Assembly (NCBI GenBank): GCA_017893485.1
Contig: CM030368.1
Span: 112,300,220 to 112,364,219 of the forward strand
Length of the DNA stretch: 64,000 nt
From: Hemerocallis citrina
Taxonomy: Eukaryota; Streptophyta; Magnoliopsida; Asparagales; Asphodelaceae
Reading direction: 5' to 3'
Of this stretch, positions 21,765 to 33,365 are shown one piece after another (within the stretch, counting starts at the first letter, position 1; each line of letters opens with the position of its first letter). The notes under the pieces are model-generated. The model did not search any database. It was given only the letters and a program-made list of their open reading frames with translations, and was not told where the DNA came from. The position numbers were made by a program, and so were the translations under genes.

Positions 21765-21880
21765 ATTAGGGTTTTCATCTATGATTGAAATGTATGCCAA
21801 TACGACATTTCATCGTAGACTTTCAGATAAAATATTTAGTAAAATTGATTGCTTCCAGATAAAAAATTTCCAAACTGCCT

Positions 21881-22028
21881 CACTCGCTTTCTGAAAAAAC
21901 GAGTGTGGTTAAAACCTCATCGCTTTTTCAGAAAGCGAGTGTGAGACTTTTGATTTTCAAAAGCCTACACTCGTTTTTTGAAAAACCGATTGGGTTTTAA
22001 CCATACTCGCTTTTTCAGAAAGCGAGTG
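21881..22028. repeat. 148-bp near-perfect palindrome
   Basis: The left arm begins cactcgctttctgaaaaa at 21881. The right arm ends its reverse complement at 22028, with the centre in cttttgattttcaaaag (21947-21963). Within each arm cactcg and cgagtg occur again, so shorter hairpins are possible too. Transcribed, it would fold into a hairpin of about 70 bp per arm. It could be a foldback or MITE-like element; no target duplication was recognised. Confidence 0.85.
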
Positions 22029-22035
22029 TCACTCA

Positions 22036-22140
22036 GGCCTTAGTGGTCAGTGGGTGCGCTTTAGTCATGTTTCTGTTCATGGGCGGAGAAGTTGGTCTTG
22101 GGTTCGAGTCTCGGTAGGCTCCGAGTTTTATAATTTTTGA
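22036..22140 (+). mobile_element. Possible tRNA-derived SINE head
   Basis: tggtcagtgggtg at 22044 resembles an RNA polymerase III box A. ggttcgagtctcg at 22101 matches box B (GGTTCGAnTCC). The boxes are about 57 bp apart, which is long. It is followed by a T-rich tail (ttttataatttttg). No target duplication was identified, so a decayed tRNA pseudogene is equally possible. Confidence 0.3.
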
Positions 22141-23253
22141 TTGTTTCCTAATAATAGATAGCAAGAACTTAAGAATTTAAGCCTCAGTTTATATCGGTTA
22201 GTCACTTAGGCCTTAAGAATTTAATCTCTGTCATAAATTCGTCTCCTTCGTATAACCTCTATTTCGTATAAATACATAGAAATATAGTCCTGATACTGTC
22301 TGTATACCATAGTCATGTATTTACCTAAGTATACTCTTTGTATACCTTAATCAGAAACATCACTCTCTAGCTATAATACTACAGACTACTTGAATACTTA
22401 TTAACATTAAGTGTAGTTTGATGCTTCTCTCTCCATAGCTCTTCTTACCTGCAACTTTCAAGGGTCGATCTAAACAATTTAGTACTTCGTAGAACAGTAC
22501 TGGAAAGAACGAAACTGATTTAACTGACATAGTCAAAATTTGTGTTTGTCCCAGGCAAAACTCAACAGTGTTTGAGCAAAAACCCTGTGCAATATTGAGT
22601 AATAATGACATTGGCATTTAAGATTTGAGATTGTACAAGTAAAGATATGGTTTACTTGGATACTATAATCGAGATTTTCCGTTGAATTGTTTTTTCTTCT
22701 CAATTTCATTCATTCGAATCCTTATTTAATAATTTTTACAATCTTTTTGCAGTGTGTGCACTTGGTCTGAACTATGTCTTCTTCAACCATGTAAGTGATC
22801 TTTATCTGTTACAGTTTGTTTCCTTGGCTTTATGTGAATTGGAGTTTCTTTACAAAAATTCAATTCTAATTTTCTGTACAAATATTTTAAAAAGGAAATA
22901 TATTATCCCCTTTCATCTGGGGATTTATCTTTTAGTTCAGCACCCTAGGTTGTTTCTTTACTCTTCTCATTTGTTGATGTTGATGATAGATTCATTAATT
23001 GCTATATGTTTCAAACTCAAGGACAACTAAGAGCACTTTTTTAAAAGTTTTAGGATCAAACTTGACTGTGCTATAATTTTTATCATATATAATCTCATAA
23101 TAATATTTAGCAATGTTTAGATGAATTCACATAAAAATACATTTTATACTAATCTCCTCTGTAAAGGATCAAACTTTGAGAATGAATTGTTTAGTCTAGA
23201 ATTTGTTGAGGTTATTTAATTCACATATCAATCCACCGTGACACCACCAGAAA
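22141..23253. other. AT-rich stretch with no recognised gene
   Basis: I see no coding match. The only gene-like signal is a 38-bp segment (22753-22790) between a good acceptor (cttttttgcag-like, pyrimidine-rich) and a strong donor gtaagtg at 22791. It could be a small exon of a host or Harbinger transcript, or chance. Confidence 0.35.
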
Positions 23254-24148
23254 ATGGAGCTACATGGAGCTATAGTTAGTTTATCTACCAAGAAATCACA
23301 AAGATGAGGTAACTTCACAATGAAAGAAGACCTTCTCATTGTGTCTGCTTGGCTTAATATTAGTTTAGATCGACACAAGGAAACCAGCAAACAATGGGTA
23401 AATATTGTGATAGGATACATGAATATTTTCACACAAACAAAAAGTTTTAAGTCTGAGCGCAATGTGAATTCTCCCATTAATTGGTAGTTAGGAATTCAGA
23501 AAGATGTCAACTTATATTGTGTGTACTATGCTCAGATAGAAGTAAGAAACCAAAGTGGGATCACCAATGAAGACAAGGTATTAATATAACTAAAGTTCAT
23601 ATATTTAATTTTTCAATATTTTTCCGAAAATAACTATTATTTTATACTAATTTTAGATTTTTAAAGCAAAGCTAATGAATGAGGAAAAACAAGGCAAACG
23701 ATTTGAATTTTTACACTGTTGGCATGAATTGAAGCATAATCCCAAATGGACAATGAAAATTTCAAAGAAAAAGTCTAAAAGTTCTAAAAAGATAAGTCCT
23801 ATGAAATTGTCTGCTTCTTTTCCAAATCAAGATAATTTAGAGGCTGAAAATATTGCAACTAATATGGAAAGGCCTATTGGTAGAAAGGCTACCAAGGAGC
23901 AACAAAAGAGAAAGTATAAGGAACACAATCAAGAGAAAACACCTGCAGTAATGCTCTTGCAAGAATATATGGAGGACAATAAAAAAATTAAAATAGAACA
24001 ATATGAAAAAGCATTTGCTCAACGACAAGAGCTGGTTGAAATTGAGAAGGAAAAACTATGTCTACAGAAATTAGTATATGAGGAAAAGATAATGGCTATT
24101 GACACCACTGGAATGGGTGAGCAAAATATTGAGAAGCCCACAAGATGA
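23254..24148 (+). pseudogene. PIF/Harbinger ORF1, Myb/SANT-like with NAM-associated C-terminal domain
   Basis: Two exons. Exon 1 (23254-23577) starts MELHGAIVS and includes GNFTMKEDLLIVSAWLNISL, the plant Myb/SANT-like domain of Harbinger ORF1 proteins. It ends YYAQIEVRNQSGITNEDK. After a GT-AG intron (23578-23656) exon 2 continues IFKAKLMNEEKQGKRFEFLH with a lysine-rich coiled C-terminus (RPIGRKATKEQQKRK) to the stop at 24146. This matches the proteins often annotated as GST-T3-like with a no-apical-meristem-associated domain (PF14303). ORF1 partners the transposase and contributes DNA binding. In-frame stops at 23305 and 23485 break it. The transposase lies 18 kb downstream because of later insertions. 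Confidence 0.78.
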
Positions 24149-24227
24149 AAATTCTTGAAAAATTCTTGGCAATAATTAGTAGTCGTCTGTGTATTTTTTA
24201 CTTCAAAAGTAGGAACTTATTGTAATC

Positions 24228-24254
24228 AATTTTATTTTATTTTATTTTATTTTA
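24228..24254. repeat. (TTTTA)n microsatellite
   Basis: About five copies of ttttattttattttatttta, directly left of the target duplication acgta of the copia solo LTR. Confidence 0.85.
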
Positions 24255-24259
24255 ACGTA

Positions 24260-25645
24260 TGTTGGTATATGCCCTACAGGCCAGCCTTATATTGACCTTA
24301 CTCGTTTACATTGTATCATGACATTTATTTCATATATGAGACATTTTATTTATTGTATTGTTTATTGTGATTAAATGAACATAATAAAGTCCTTACAATA
24401 GTAGGTTCGATACCATGGGACATCAAGTGCATGATTTGATTGTGATATCCTATTGGTTGAAATCAGAACACTATTGTTAAATATCCCTAATCAAATATTA
24501 TTGTGAATTAGGACAATAATAATACATAGAGACTAGTATGTGTGTAGACTGATAACCATATCTCACGCGTATGGATATGAGATATCAAGTCTTCACATGG
24601 GAGTAATAATGTACTGGACTGACCCACAATGAGAACGCTACATGGATCGTTACATGAGTGTCATGAGCGATTCTCACAGTGACCATGGTGTACGAGGTCC
24701 TTTGACTTGAAGTCACTACGGTTTCCTACATAAGAAGTTATATATTTAATACCGTCAAGCGTCGTATGTGATAAGGTGATTATAAATTCGGCTATTGGAC
24801 ATACTATGAATCATGCGGAGGGATCAGAGTGACTTAGATATGATTTGTCCCTCTTACATAACAAGAGCGATATCTTCTAACCCCTTGATTGATTGAGACT
24901 GCAAAATGCATGGCCGTGCTCAAATGAGTCAATATGAGATATTGATCTCATTTGTTTTAATAGGTCTGCTCGGATATCAAGAAACCAAAGATTGAACTAT
25001 ACAAGGGTGACACGCTCCATGCCTTATGGTCAATTAAAAAATCTGGACAAAAAGACTAGACTACATGGTAACATTGGTCACGCATAAGTTATGTCAAATC
25101 ATTGGCATTCCCGTTACTTGAGTAGCAGTGATGTATTGCTAGATACCCTCACTATTTGTTACACTAAAATAGGATTTTAATATTACTGTCAACGTAATGG
25201 AAACCTACAAGGTTACACATTTAGAATGGATCGAAAATGGGATTTTAATTCATAACATGAATTTAATTGGAAATCCAAGTTAAACAATTAATTAGATTAA
25301 ATGGGCTAACTAAAATTAGTAGGCCCACACATGAATTTGACCTAAGTTAGATTGTGAGACCGTCAGCCTCACAACTCTTGTAGGTCGAATTTTCTGCTAT
25401 ATATATGATATGTATATGAGGGAAAGTTAACGAAAAAAACCTTAGCCTTCACAGAAAGTGAGAGAGAGAGAGAGAGGAAGAGTAACATCCCCTTTCCCCT
25501 ACTAGCACTGCGGCGTAAGGGAGAGTCCGATTTCATTGTTCATTCGTGTGGATACCGTAGCGGTACCGTAACGTTGCAGTGCTTGTGATTGGCAGATTGT
25601 GGAGATAGTCGTTCCATCAATGAGGTAAAAACTCATAACACGTTT
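24260..25645 (+). mobile_element. Copia-type solo LTR, left part
   Basis: Starts TGTTGGTATATGCCCTA and continues until the TRIM insertion at 25646. The right part is 41872-41971. A TATA-like ctatatatat lies at 25397. The LTR start is shared with the LTR at 51001 (TGTTGGT(A/C)TATGCCCTA, then tattgaccttact). Flanks are acgta (24255-24259) and acata (41972-41976), a 5-bp duplication with one CpG-type change. No internal region or second LTR exists, so it is a solo LTR of about 1.48 kb, inserted between the two Harbinger genes. Confidence 0.8.
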
Positions 25646-25674
25646 TGTAATACCCCGTAATTTCAAAAGGAATG

Positions 25675-25730
<56 letters not shown>

Positions 25731-26155
25731 GATGAGAATGGTATGATTTGTAATTAAATGAATAGTAGGTGAGGGGGGGGGGCACGTTGAGATGAAAAAA
25801 AATATCGTTGGTTGTTGTTGAGAGGTGACGATGACGTCGCCATGAAAAAGGGGGCCCCACCCATTGGAGAGGTGAAAGACAGGTGCTGTCTTTGAAGGGT
25901 TGTGACGTGACACCTAGGGAGGTGTGCACGGGAATTTGAGACAACGGGATTCGATTGCGGGATTGTTGAGATTAATCCCATATCGGGAGTATATAATATT
26001 AATTAGTATTAAAATATAATTGCCTATGATCAAGAGTCACCTAATTGGTTAACCACCTTTTGAGAGGCAGCCTGTGGTGGGCAGTTGTACTATAAGTATT
26101 AATTTGTCTTTTAAAAATAATAAAAATTGTCTGAGTATTGGGACGGGGCGTTACA
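25646..26155 (+). repeat. 5' LTR of TRIM-like element (510 bp)
   Basis: Starts TGTAATACCCCGTAATTTC and ends GGGGCGTTACA. The partner LTR is 26381-26442 plus 41411-41871. Target duplication is cgttt (25641-25645) and tgttt (41872-41876), one transition apart. It contains a (TA)n tract at about 25680-25726. Confidence 0.92.
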
Positions 26156-26380
26156 AATGGTATCAGAGCCGACTTTCGACACCGGGTGTGCAAGAGGGCC
26201 TCAGTATGATCGTCGGTATTGAGAGTCATTGATCTCCGGGATCGAGTATGATCTGCGGTGTTGAGAGTAACTGATCTCCGGGATCGAGGACGGCGCCACA
26301 TCGGCTAGAAAGGAGGATCTTACGCTAGGTGGCATGCCCCGTACTCAGCGAGGACGCTGATTTATAAAGGGGGAGGTGTA
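26156..26380 (+). mobile_element. Internal region of TRIM-like mini LTR retrotransposon
   Basis: Only 225 bp. It begins with the primer binding site tggtatcagagcc (26158-26170), complementary to the 3' end of initiator tRNA-Met. It ends with the polypurine tract aaagggggaggtgta (26366-26380). Between them is a tandem duplication around gagagt(c/a)a(t/c)tgatctccgggatcgag. There is no coding capacity, so it must have used proteins from another element. The whole element is about 1.26 kb without the MULE. Confidence 0.92.
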
Positions 26381-26406
26381 TGTAATACCCTGTAATTTCA
26401 AAAGGA

Positions 26407-26442
<36 letters not shown>
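26381..26442 (+). repeat. 3' LTR of TRIM-like element, left piece
   Basis: Repeats the LTR start (tgtaataccctgtaatttc) and is interrupted inside its (TA)n tract by the MULE at 26443. It resumes at 41411. Confidence 0.9.
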
Positions 26443-28340
26443 GAGTCTTCTGCCATTGCAAACGGGTCTGTGTGCGCACAGACCCGTGCGAACTTTAATC
26501 TGGACCATTGGATCTTTGATCCAACGGTCGATATATTTTTTTATTATATTTTGCCTTAACTCGTTGTTGGGAATGACGGGTTAAGGCAAAATTTTAATAA
26601 AAAAATAGCCTTAACCCGTCCTTCACAAGAACGGGATAAGGCAATCTAAATTCATTTAGATTTGCATACAGATCGTCTTCTTAGACTATTCTCTCTCTTG
26701 CTCTTTCTTCTTTCTTCGACGAACCCACAAAGAAAAAAACCCTAATCCTTCATCTAAACCCAAATTAGCCCTCCTCCGTCCGCTCCCCCTCCTCTCTCCC
26801 AATATCTACTCCAAACTTTGAAACCCTACTCTCTCATCCCCTCTTCGAAACCAAATCGAAACCCTAGTTCTCCCCCAAATTGAATCTTTGGCTTAATTCG
26901 GACTTATTTTGTAAGGTATTGATTATTTCTTAACCTAGTAGTTATATTTGTGTTTATTTTTCAATTTGTGTATACTAAATTATTTAGAAGGTGGAGAAAA
27001 TTTTATTTGCCTTAGTAGATTGTAGTTGTAGAATTCTGTTGACTTTCAGTATATTCAATTGCCGAAATTTTTTGTTTGCGTTAGTAATTTGTAGGACTAG
27101 AATCGTATATACGAAATTAGTTAGAAAATTTTCAGTTCGGTTATGGTTGAAAACCCTGCAAACGACCGTAAAAAAATATGAAACTTTGCAAGTAGGTTGG
27201 TCTCACATAGTACAAGCCACCCCAAGTTGTAGAAGTGAGTTTCGACTCACGGTTCGAGAGATACGGCTGCGTATCGCTTTCGGTTGAAAAAAACCAAGTA
27301 AAGCGGTACACAGCCGTATCTCGCAAACCGTGACTCGAAACTCGCTTCTACAAGTTCGGGTGGCTTGCGCTACGTGAATTCGACCAAGTTGAAAAGTTTT
27401 ATAATTTTCAGATGCCGTTTGTGCGGTTTTCTCACGTTTATCGCATTATAAGTTTGTGACTTAGAATTTTTTAAGTGGGGTTTGATTAGAAAACCCTTCA
27501 AACGATATCCAAAAAATTTGAAACTTTGCGAGTAGGATGGTTTCATGTTGCACAAGCAATCCAAACTTGTATAAGTCAATTTCGACTCACGGTTAGAGAG
27601 ATACGGCCGTATATTGCTTTCGATTGAAAAGAAGCCAAATAAAGTGATATATAGCCGTATCTCTTTAACCGTAAGTCGAAACTCACTCGTACAAGTTGAG
27701 GTGGCTTGCGCTACGTGAATTCAAGCATGGTGCAAAGTTTTATTAATTTTGGGTGCCGTTTGTGCGGTTTTGTGACGTTTCTCGCATTAGAAGTTAGTGA
27801 CTTAGAATTTTTTTAAGTGCGGTTAGATTAGAAAATTCTTCAAACGACCTCCAAAAAATATGAAACTTTGCGAGTAGGATGATCTCATGTAGCACAAGCA
27901 ACCCGCACTTGTATAAGTCAATTTCGACTCACGGTTAGAGAGATACGGCCGTGTATTGCTTCAGGTTGAAAAAAACCAAAATAAAGTGATACACGGCCGT
28001 ATCTCTCGAACCGTTAGTCGAAACTCACTTGTACAAGTTGTGGTGGCTTGCGGTACGTGAATTCAAGTAAGTTGCAAAGTTTTAATAATTTTGGATGCTG
28101 TTTGTGCGGTTTTGTCACGTTCCTCGTATTAGAAGTTAGTGACTTAGAATTTTTTAAGTGCGCTTAGATTAGAAAACCCTTCAAATGAGCTCCAAAAATA
28201 TGAAACCTTGCGAGTAGGATGATCTCATGTAGCACAAGCAACCCCAATTTATAGAAGTGAGTTTCGATTAAAGGTCCGAGAGATACAATCGTGTGTCGCT
28301 TTTGGTTATAAAAATACCAAATACAGCGGTTTAGTAGCCC
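26443..28340 (+). repeat. Left TIR of the MULE (about 1.9 kb)
   Basis: The outer 500 bp match the reverse complement of 40900-41410 closely, including cttaacccgt and aacgggttaag palindromic motifs (26565-26645) and a pyrimidine-rich leader-like stretch (cctcctctctcccaatatct). Inward lie about 3.5 tandem units of roughly 340 bp, marked by gagatacgg(c) at 27258, 27598, 27950 and 28280. Each unit contains a hairpin with arms gagatacggccgt and acggccgtatctc. The promoter of the transposase gene should lie here. Confidence 0.88.
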
Positions 28341-28371
28341 TAACTGTTCTCCTTTTCACAGTTTCTTAGGT

Positions 28372-30713
28372 ATGGACAGTTTTGAAGGAAGTTTTGTTGG
28401 CGGGGAGAAATTTGTTCGTGTACAACAAATTGGCAAGTTTCTTCCTCATGTTGACGAGCACCTAAAACCGAAGATTGGTATGACATTCCCCACTTTAGAG
28501 GAAGCAAAAAAATTTTATTCATCGTATTACAAATGTGTGGGATTCTCTATGCGTAAGGGTGGAAATAAATACAAGAAAAATGATGTAGTGGATAAATCAT
28601 ATGTTTGTAATAAAGCAGGGGAGTCACCGAATAATTAGAATGAAGCTAGACGAGGAACAACTTCTAGAACGGGTTGCAAAGCTTTCGTTCGTGTCAAACT
28701 AAACCCACAAAGTAATTCACAAAGTAATTCGTGGATTCTTTATTCATTTAATGAAGCACACAATCACGAATTTACTTCACCAGGTAGACGTCACTTGCTA
28801 CCTCGAAACCGTGAATTGACAAATACAGATAAAAAAGTAATTGGTCAACTTACCGAAGCTAATATCCCTGTATGCAAACAAATGCTATTCTTCGAAGGTG
28901 CAAGTGGAGGTAATGAGAAAATTGGTTTCACTGAAACCGATGTTAGAAATCTCAAGAGAGACGAGATGGAAGGTTTAAAAGGACACGACGGGCAAATGCT
29001 ACTTGAGTTCTTTGAATCCAAAAAGGAGACCGATCCCTTATTCTATTTTGATTACCAATGTGATTCCGAAGGGCATTTGTCACATTGTGTTTGGGTAGAT
29101 GGTATCGCTAGAAAGAATTATGAAGTATTTGGGGATGTTCTCTGCTTTGACGCTACCTACAACACAAATCGATACGGGATGTTGTTCGTATCATTTGTTG
29201 GATTCAACCATCATTGGCAATCAATATTCCTAGGTTGTGGGTTCATCCCAAATGAGAAGACATCCTCATTTGAGTGGTTCTTTGAAAAGTGGCGAGGAGC
29301 AATAACTCACGATCCGATGAACATCGTGACAGATGAGGACCGTGGAATAACTTCTGCAGTTTCTAAAGTTTTTCCAACCTCATCACATAGATATTGCATT
29401 TGGCATATTTTGGATAAGTTACCACATGAAGTGCCTATGGCGAATAACGTTGAAAAATTCAGGGATGCTCTGAAGACTATCATTTATACGGCGGAATTTA
29501 AAACAGAATTTGAACAGAAGTGAAAAAATTTGATTTCTCAGTACAAACTTGAGAATAACAAATGGTTGAAGGAAAAGTTTGAGATCCACGAGAAATGGGC
29601 TCCCGTGTATGCAAGAGACTCATTTTGAGGTGGCATATTGAGTACACAACGTAGCGAATCGCTATATTCATCCTTGAAGCACCATACTCATAAGAAGTCC
29701 TCATTACATGAATTTTCCGTCATCTTTGACCGAGTCCTAGTAAAACAAAGATATGATGAACTTAAAGAAATACATCGTAATCGTGAGGAGAGGCCAAAAT
29801 TGAAGACCGAATGGGTATTGGAGTCACAAATGGCGGGAACATACACACTGAAGATTTTCTACAAATTCCAACAAGAAGTTGTTAAAAGCTTATTACTTAA
29901 TGTGAGTTTAATTGCGAGTATAGATACACCAGATAATGCAGCTTATTCTGTAACCGTTTGTGGAAATTCAGAACCGGGGAGAGTGATTTCTTATTGTAAA
30001 TTCAGTCAAATTGCTAAATTCCCTTGTGCTATGTATGACTTCATAGGCATTCCCTGCAAATATCTATTGACAGTTATTTGGTTCACAGATCACACTGCAC
30101 TACCCGAGTAATATATTTGTAGGCGATGTACCAGGGATCAACTGAGAAGAAGCAGTATACCGATTCCCAATAGTATGGGCGACAATTTTGCCTTTCATTA
30201 TTGTGAACTAACTATGCACTAAAGATATTTGGTCGATCTTAGTTGTTCTTCAGAGCGAGGGTACAAGTACATGCTCGACCATATGTTAAAGGAAATCGAA
30301 GGCTTTGCTCACATTGAATCAGGGAATAGCACACCACACGAAGGTAGCGCACAACCTGAGAGTGGTGGACATGCACATGCACATGCACATGTAGGTAACC
30401 TCGTGCAGTGCACCACAAAGGAGAGGCCCAAAAGGAAAAGGTTGAAGTCTATCAGAGAAGGCCAAAAAACGAAGAGGCCAAGACTTTGCAGGACATGCCT
30501 TCATGTCGTATGTCACGATTCACGAAATTGCCCAAAAAATATAGCAAGGTAATATATCAGAGACTAAGTATTTGTTAATTGGACTCAATGAATCTAAACT
30601 TGTTGTAGTCGATACTAACCCATAGTTCTCCCTTATTTAGTAAATCGGTAGGGTATGAAGAAGCTCCAAATGCTGGAAAGAGTGATGATGATGAAGGTGA
30701 AGGTTCGTGCTAA
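28372..30713 (+). pseudogene. FAR1/FHY3-type MULE transposase
   Basis: One frame carries the gene from ATG 28372 to 30548. A GT-AG intron (30549-30640) and a short last exon ending EGEGSC follow. A FAR1 DNA-binding domain reads FYSSYYKCVGFSMRKGGN (28510-28570). The MULE transposase core (PF10551 type) reads VLCFDATYNTNRYGMLFVSF, FEWFFEKW, VTDEDRGITSAV and HRYCIWHILDKL. A SWIM-like zinc finger is at about 30000-30060 (IGIPCKYLLTVI). The C-terminus has HAHAHAH and a knuckle-like CRTCLHVVCHDSRNC. Length is about 750 codons, normal for the family. In-frame stops near 28636, 29521, 29626, 30109 and 30220 inactivate it. No frameshift is seen. Cut-and-paste transposition was its role. Confidence 0.9.
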
Positions 30714-31295
30714 GGGGTTTTCCGTGTTATGTATGTCATATCAAACTTTGAAGATAAACACCGAATAATTCCTTACTTTTTTATTTTGTTGTGAAGATAA
30801 TTATTAATTTTGACTCAATTATTAACTCTTTTTTTTATGTAGGTCCGGAATGAAACAAAATTGCACTCAAGGAAAGAATCAATGCGTTGAAAATTTCCTT
30901 ACTTATGATTGTATATATGTGGTTAAGTGAATGTATCTATATAGTGCAATTAAATTACTGGTGTATTTAATCAGAGTGTACTCTCTGTAGGTGTGCTTTT
31001 TGTGTATTTGTGAACTACATATGTTGATGTGGGTTTTGATGTTGTAATTGGGCAGCGAATGTTTATTTCGGTTGAAATCTGTGAATTTTGAAGATGTGTG
31101 CAATTTGGGCAACCAGAACTATTTGTGAATTTTTTACTTAATCGAATTTTTTTGGATGCCGATGTGTACAGATTTATTATTTGTGTTGCAGATTGTGTAT
31201 TTGTGGATGATATATCTATGTTGTGGAAAATTGTGAAAATTTATGCAAACTTACATTTTGAAGAATAATTACTGCAAAAATCGACTAAACCAAGG
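30714..31295. other. 3' flank of the transposase gene
   Basis: AT-rich, with repeated tgtgaatttttt(g/t) and gtgtatttgtg motifs. No coding sequence or RNA gene is recognised. Confidence 0.5.
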
Positions 31296-31640
31296 GCGTT
31301 ATTGGGGATAACAGGTTACAATAACTTAACCCGTTATTGAGGAGAACAGGTTAAGTAGATTGATATTGGCAGGACTTCATAACCTACAGACCAAGTATTG
31401 ATTAAGTACTGCCAATTTCTCTCTACTAAACCCGTTAGTGGGGATAACGGGTTAAGAACACTTAACCCGTTATCGTGAATAACAGGTTAAGTGGAGAGAT
31501 ATTGGCAGCACTTAATCAATACTTGGTCTGTAGGGGATGAAGTCTTGCCAATATCTCTCCATTTAACCCGTTATTGGCGATGACGGGTTAAGATTACCTA
31601 ACCCGTCATCGTTAATAACGGGTTAAGTAGAGAATTCTTT
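31296..31640. repeat. Palindromic AACCCGTTA cluster A
   Basis: Motifs cttaacccgttat and ataacgggttaag alternate about every 20-30 bp. Around them, 31365-31545 is a near-palindrome: ctacagaccaagtattgatt on the left mirrors aatcaatacttggtctgtag on the right (31511-31535). The motif also occurs in both TIRs. Confidence 0.82.
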
Positions 31641-31976
31641 ACAGAACTTTCGTATGTGTAGGCTATATGTGCTTTTACTGATACATATACAAATTTTTTC
31701 ATTCACAACAAGCCGTACAGATGATAATTTGTTCACTCAGCAGTGTCTTCGCCTTTGTGGTACAATTTGAAGAGTTGTGGTACAACTCTTCCAATTTTGA
31801 AGATAAAGTTCGGAGAATATAGGGATATGAGTTATATCTTATAACAGTTTTGTACATCAAACATTACAAACTGGCAAAAACATGTTATTTGAAGATATAT
31901 AGAATGCATACATAACTCAAGCGAATTCATATTACAAAGTCATTCTTTGACACTTTCATCCAAATTTGAAATTAAT
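31641..31976. other. Unassigned MULE interior
   Basis: AT-rich spacer between cluster A and the 507-bp inverted repeat; nothing recognisable. The first 80 bp resemble the sequence right of cluster C (gctgtatacattttcgctgatac type). Confidence 0.4.
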
Positions 31977-32483
31977 TTAGTATACAAGTACATGCTGGGT
32001 TTCTTCTCAAAGAGGTAGGAAGGACCGCCGACTCTGCCTTTTTTTGAATGCATAAGTAGCAGTTATTCCCCTGCATACAATTTAGTTCACTACAATTACA
32101 CAGATGCAACAATTCTCCGGTTCGTGGGATAGAGTAGTAGTGGGTGTAACCGTATATTCAAAGTACTTGACAACTTCTTGACACGCACTCCTCATATTCG
32201 TACTATTTGTTGCACGATTGTCAGGTGTGCATGCCAAGAAGTTGAAAAGTACCATGAATACATTGTGACACCCACCACTACTCCGTCCTACGAAATCAGA
32301 GAATTATTGCAATCTGTGTAACAATAGGGAACGAATTTGTATGAAAGGAGGAGAATTGCTACTTATGCATACACTCAAAAAGCCCCCAAAAAAAAGAAGG
32401 CTAAGGGGAAAGAAGAAAAAAAAGGCAGAGTTGGGAGTCCTTCCTACCCCTTGAGAGAAACCCAGCATGCACTTGTACACTAA
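31977..32483. repeat. 507-bp inverted repeat (long hairpin)
   Basis: The left arm begins ttagtatacaagtacatgctgggtt. The right arm ends with the reverse complement of nearly the same (aacccagcatgcacttgtacactaa). Blocks pair throughout: gtaggaaggac with gtccttcctac, atgcataagtagc with gctacttatgcat, and tagtagtgggtgt with acacccaccacta, meeting near 32200. The right arm carries extra A-rich sequence (about 32380-32430). A read-through transcript would fold into a hairpin of about 220 bp per arm. Confidence 0.88.
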
Positions 32484-32974
32484 ATCAGGCATGCACATGT
32501 CTCTCTACTCCTGCATCTTCAGCTTCTTTTTGAAACAATGTATTGAAGAACAGCAATTGAAGGAGACTCTCTTTGAACTCATTTTTTTTTAAAACTCAAA
32601 CTTCTTCCCCCTTCAAGAAGAAAAAGATTATAATGAAGAGAAGAAGAAAAGATTGACTCCTACATTTTTGTAACTTATAGTTATTTGAAGTGTCTCCTCT
32701 CTTTTTTTTTTCCTTTCTTCTCTACATCGAACACAAGAGGCATGAACTCGATAGGCTTAGTTATAGGGAAATGAAGAAGGAGGGGTGCAGGACAGCAAGC
32801 ATGCATCAAAATGCACAGCAAACAAGAAGGCAAGAAAACAAGAAGAAGATGAAGACATGAAGTAAATGGTGATACACTTATCAATACATTGATACAATTC
32901 TCAAAACTGTGATACACTTCTCAAAATGCAGCAACAAGGACAGCAAGCATGAATAGCAATTTGATACACATCTC
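32484..32974. other. Low-complexity spacer
   Basis: A- and G-rich stretches plus three or four copies of a gatacac(t/a)tctcaaaa-type motif (32870-32980). No gene seen. Confidence 0.45.
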
Positions 32975-33365
32975 AAAATGTACAGACCAAGTATTCATAA
33001 ACTTCTGCATATATTTGTCTACTTAACCGTTATCCCCAATAACGGGTTAAGTACATTTAACCCGTCATACTAACAACGGGTTAAGTAGACAAATATATGC
33101 AGTCCTTTATGCCAATACTTGGTCTGTACATGATGAAGCACTGGCAATATTTGTCAACTTAACCCGTTATTATGGATAACGGGTTATGTTTACGTAACCC
33201 GTCATCGCCAAAAACGGGTTAAGCACACTTATATTGGCAGAAGTTTATGAATACTGGGTCTGTAGATGGTGAAGTTCTGCCAATATATGTTAACTTAACC
33301 CGTTATCGAGGATAACGGGTTAAGTTATCCTTAATAACGGATTAAGTTAACATATATTGGCAGTA
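32975..33365. repeat. Palindromic AACCCGTTA cluster B
   Basis: About three units of roughly 125 bp. Each is a hairpin bounded by ctgccaatat or gcaatattt and its complement atattggcag, with inner arms ttaacccgttat and ataacgggttaa. A linker resembling acttggtctgtag separates units (33118, 33245). Confidence 0.83.

Noticed and set aside
25617..25944. ORFs containing an IYIYIY run on the minus strand
   Set aside because: They are translations of the (TA)n tract in the TRIM LTR.
26158..26170. tRNA gene hint (tggtatcagagcc)
   Set aside because: It is the primer binding site after an LTR. No tRNA cloverleaf surrounds it. The same holds for 59106.
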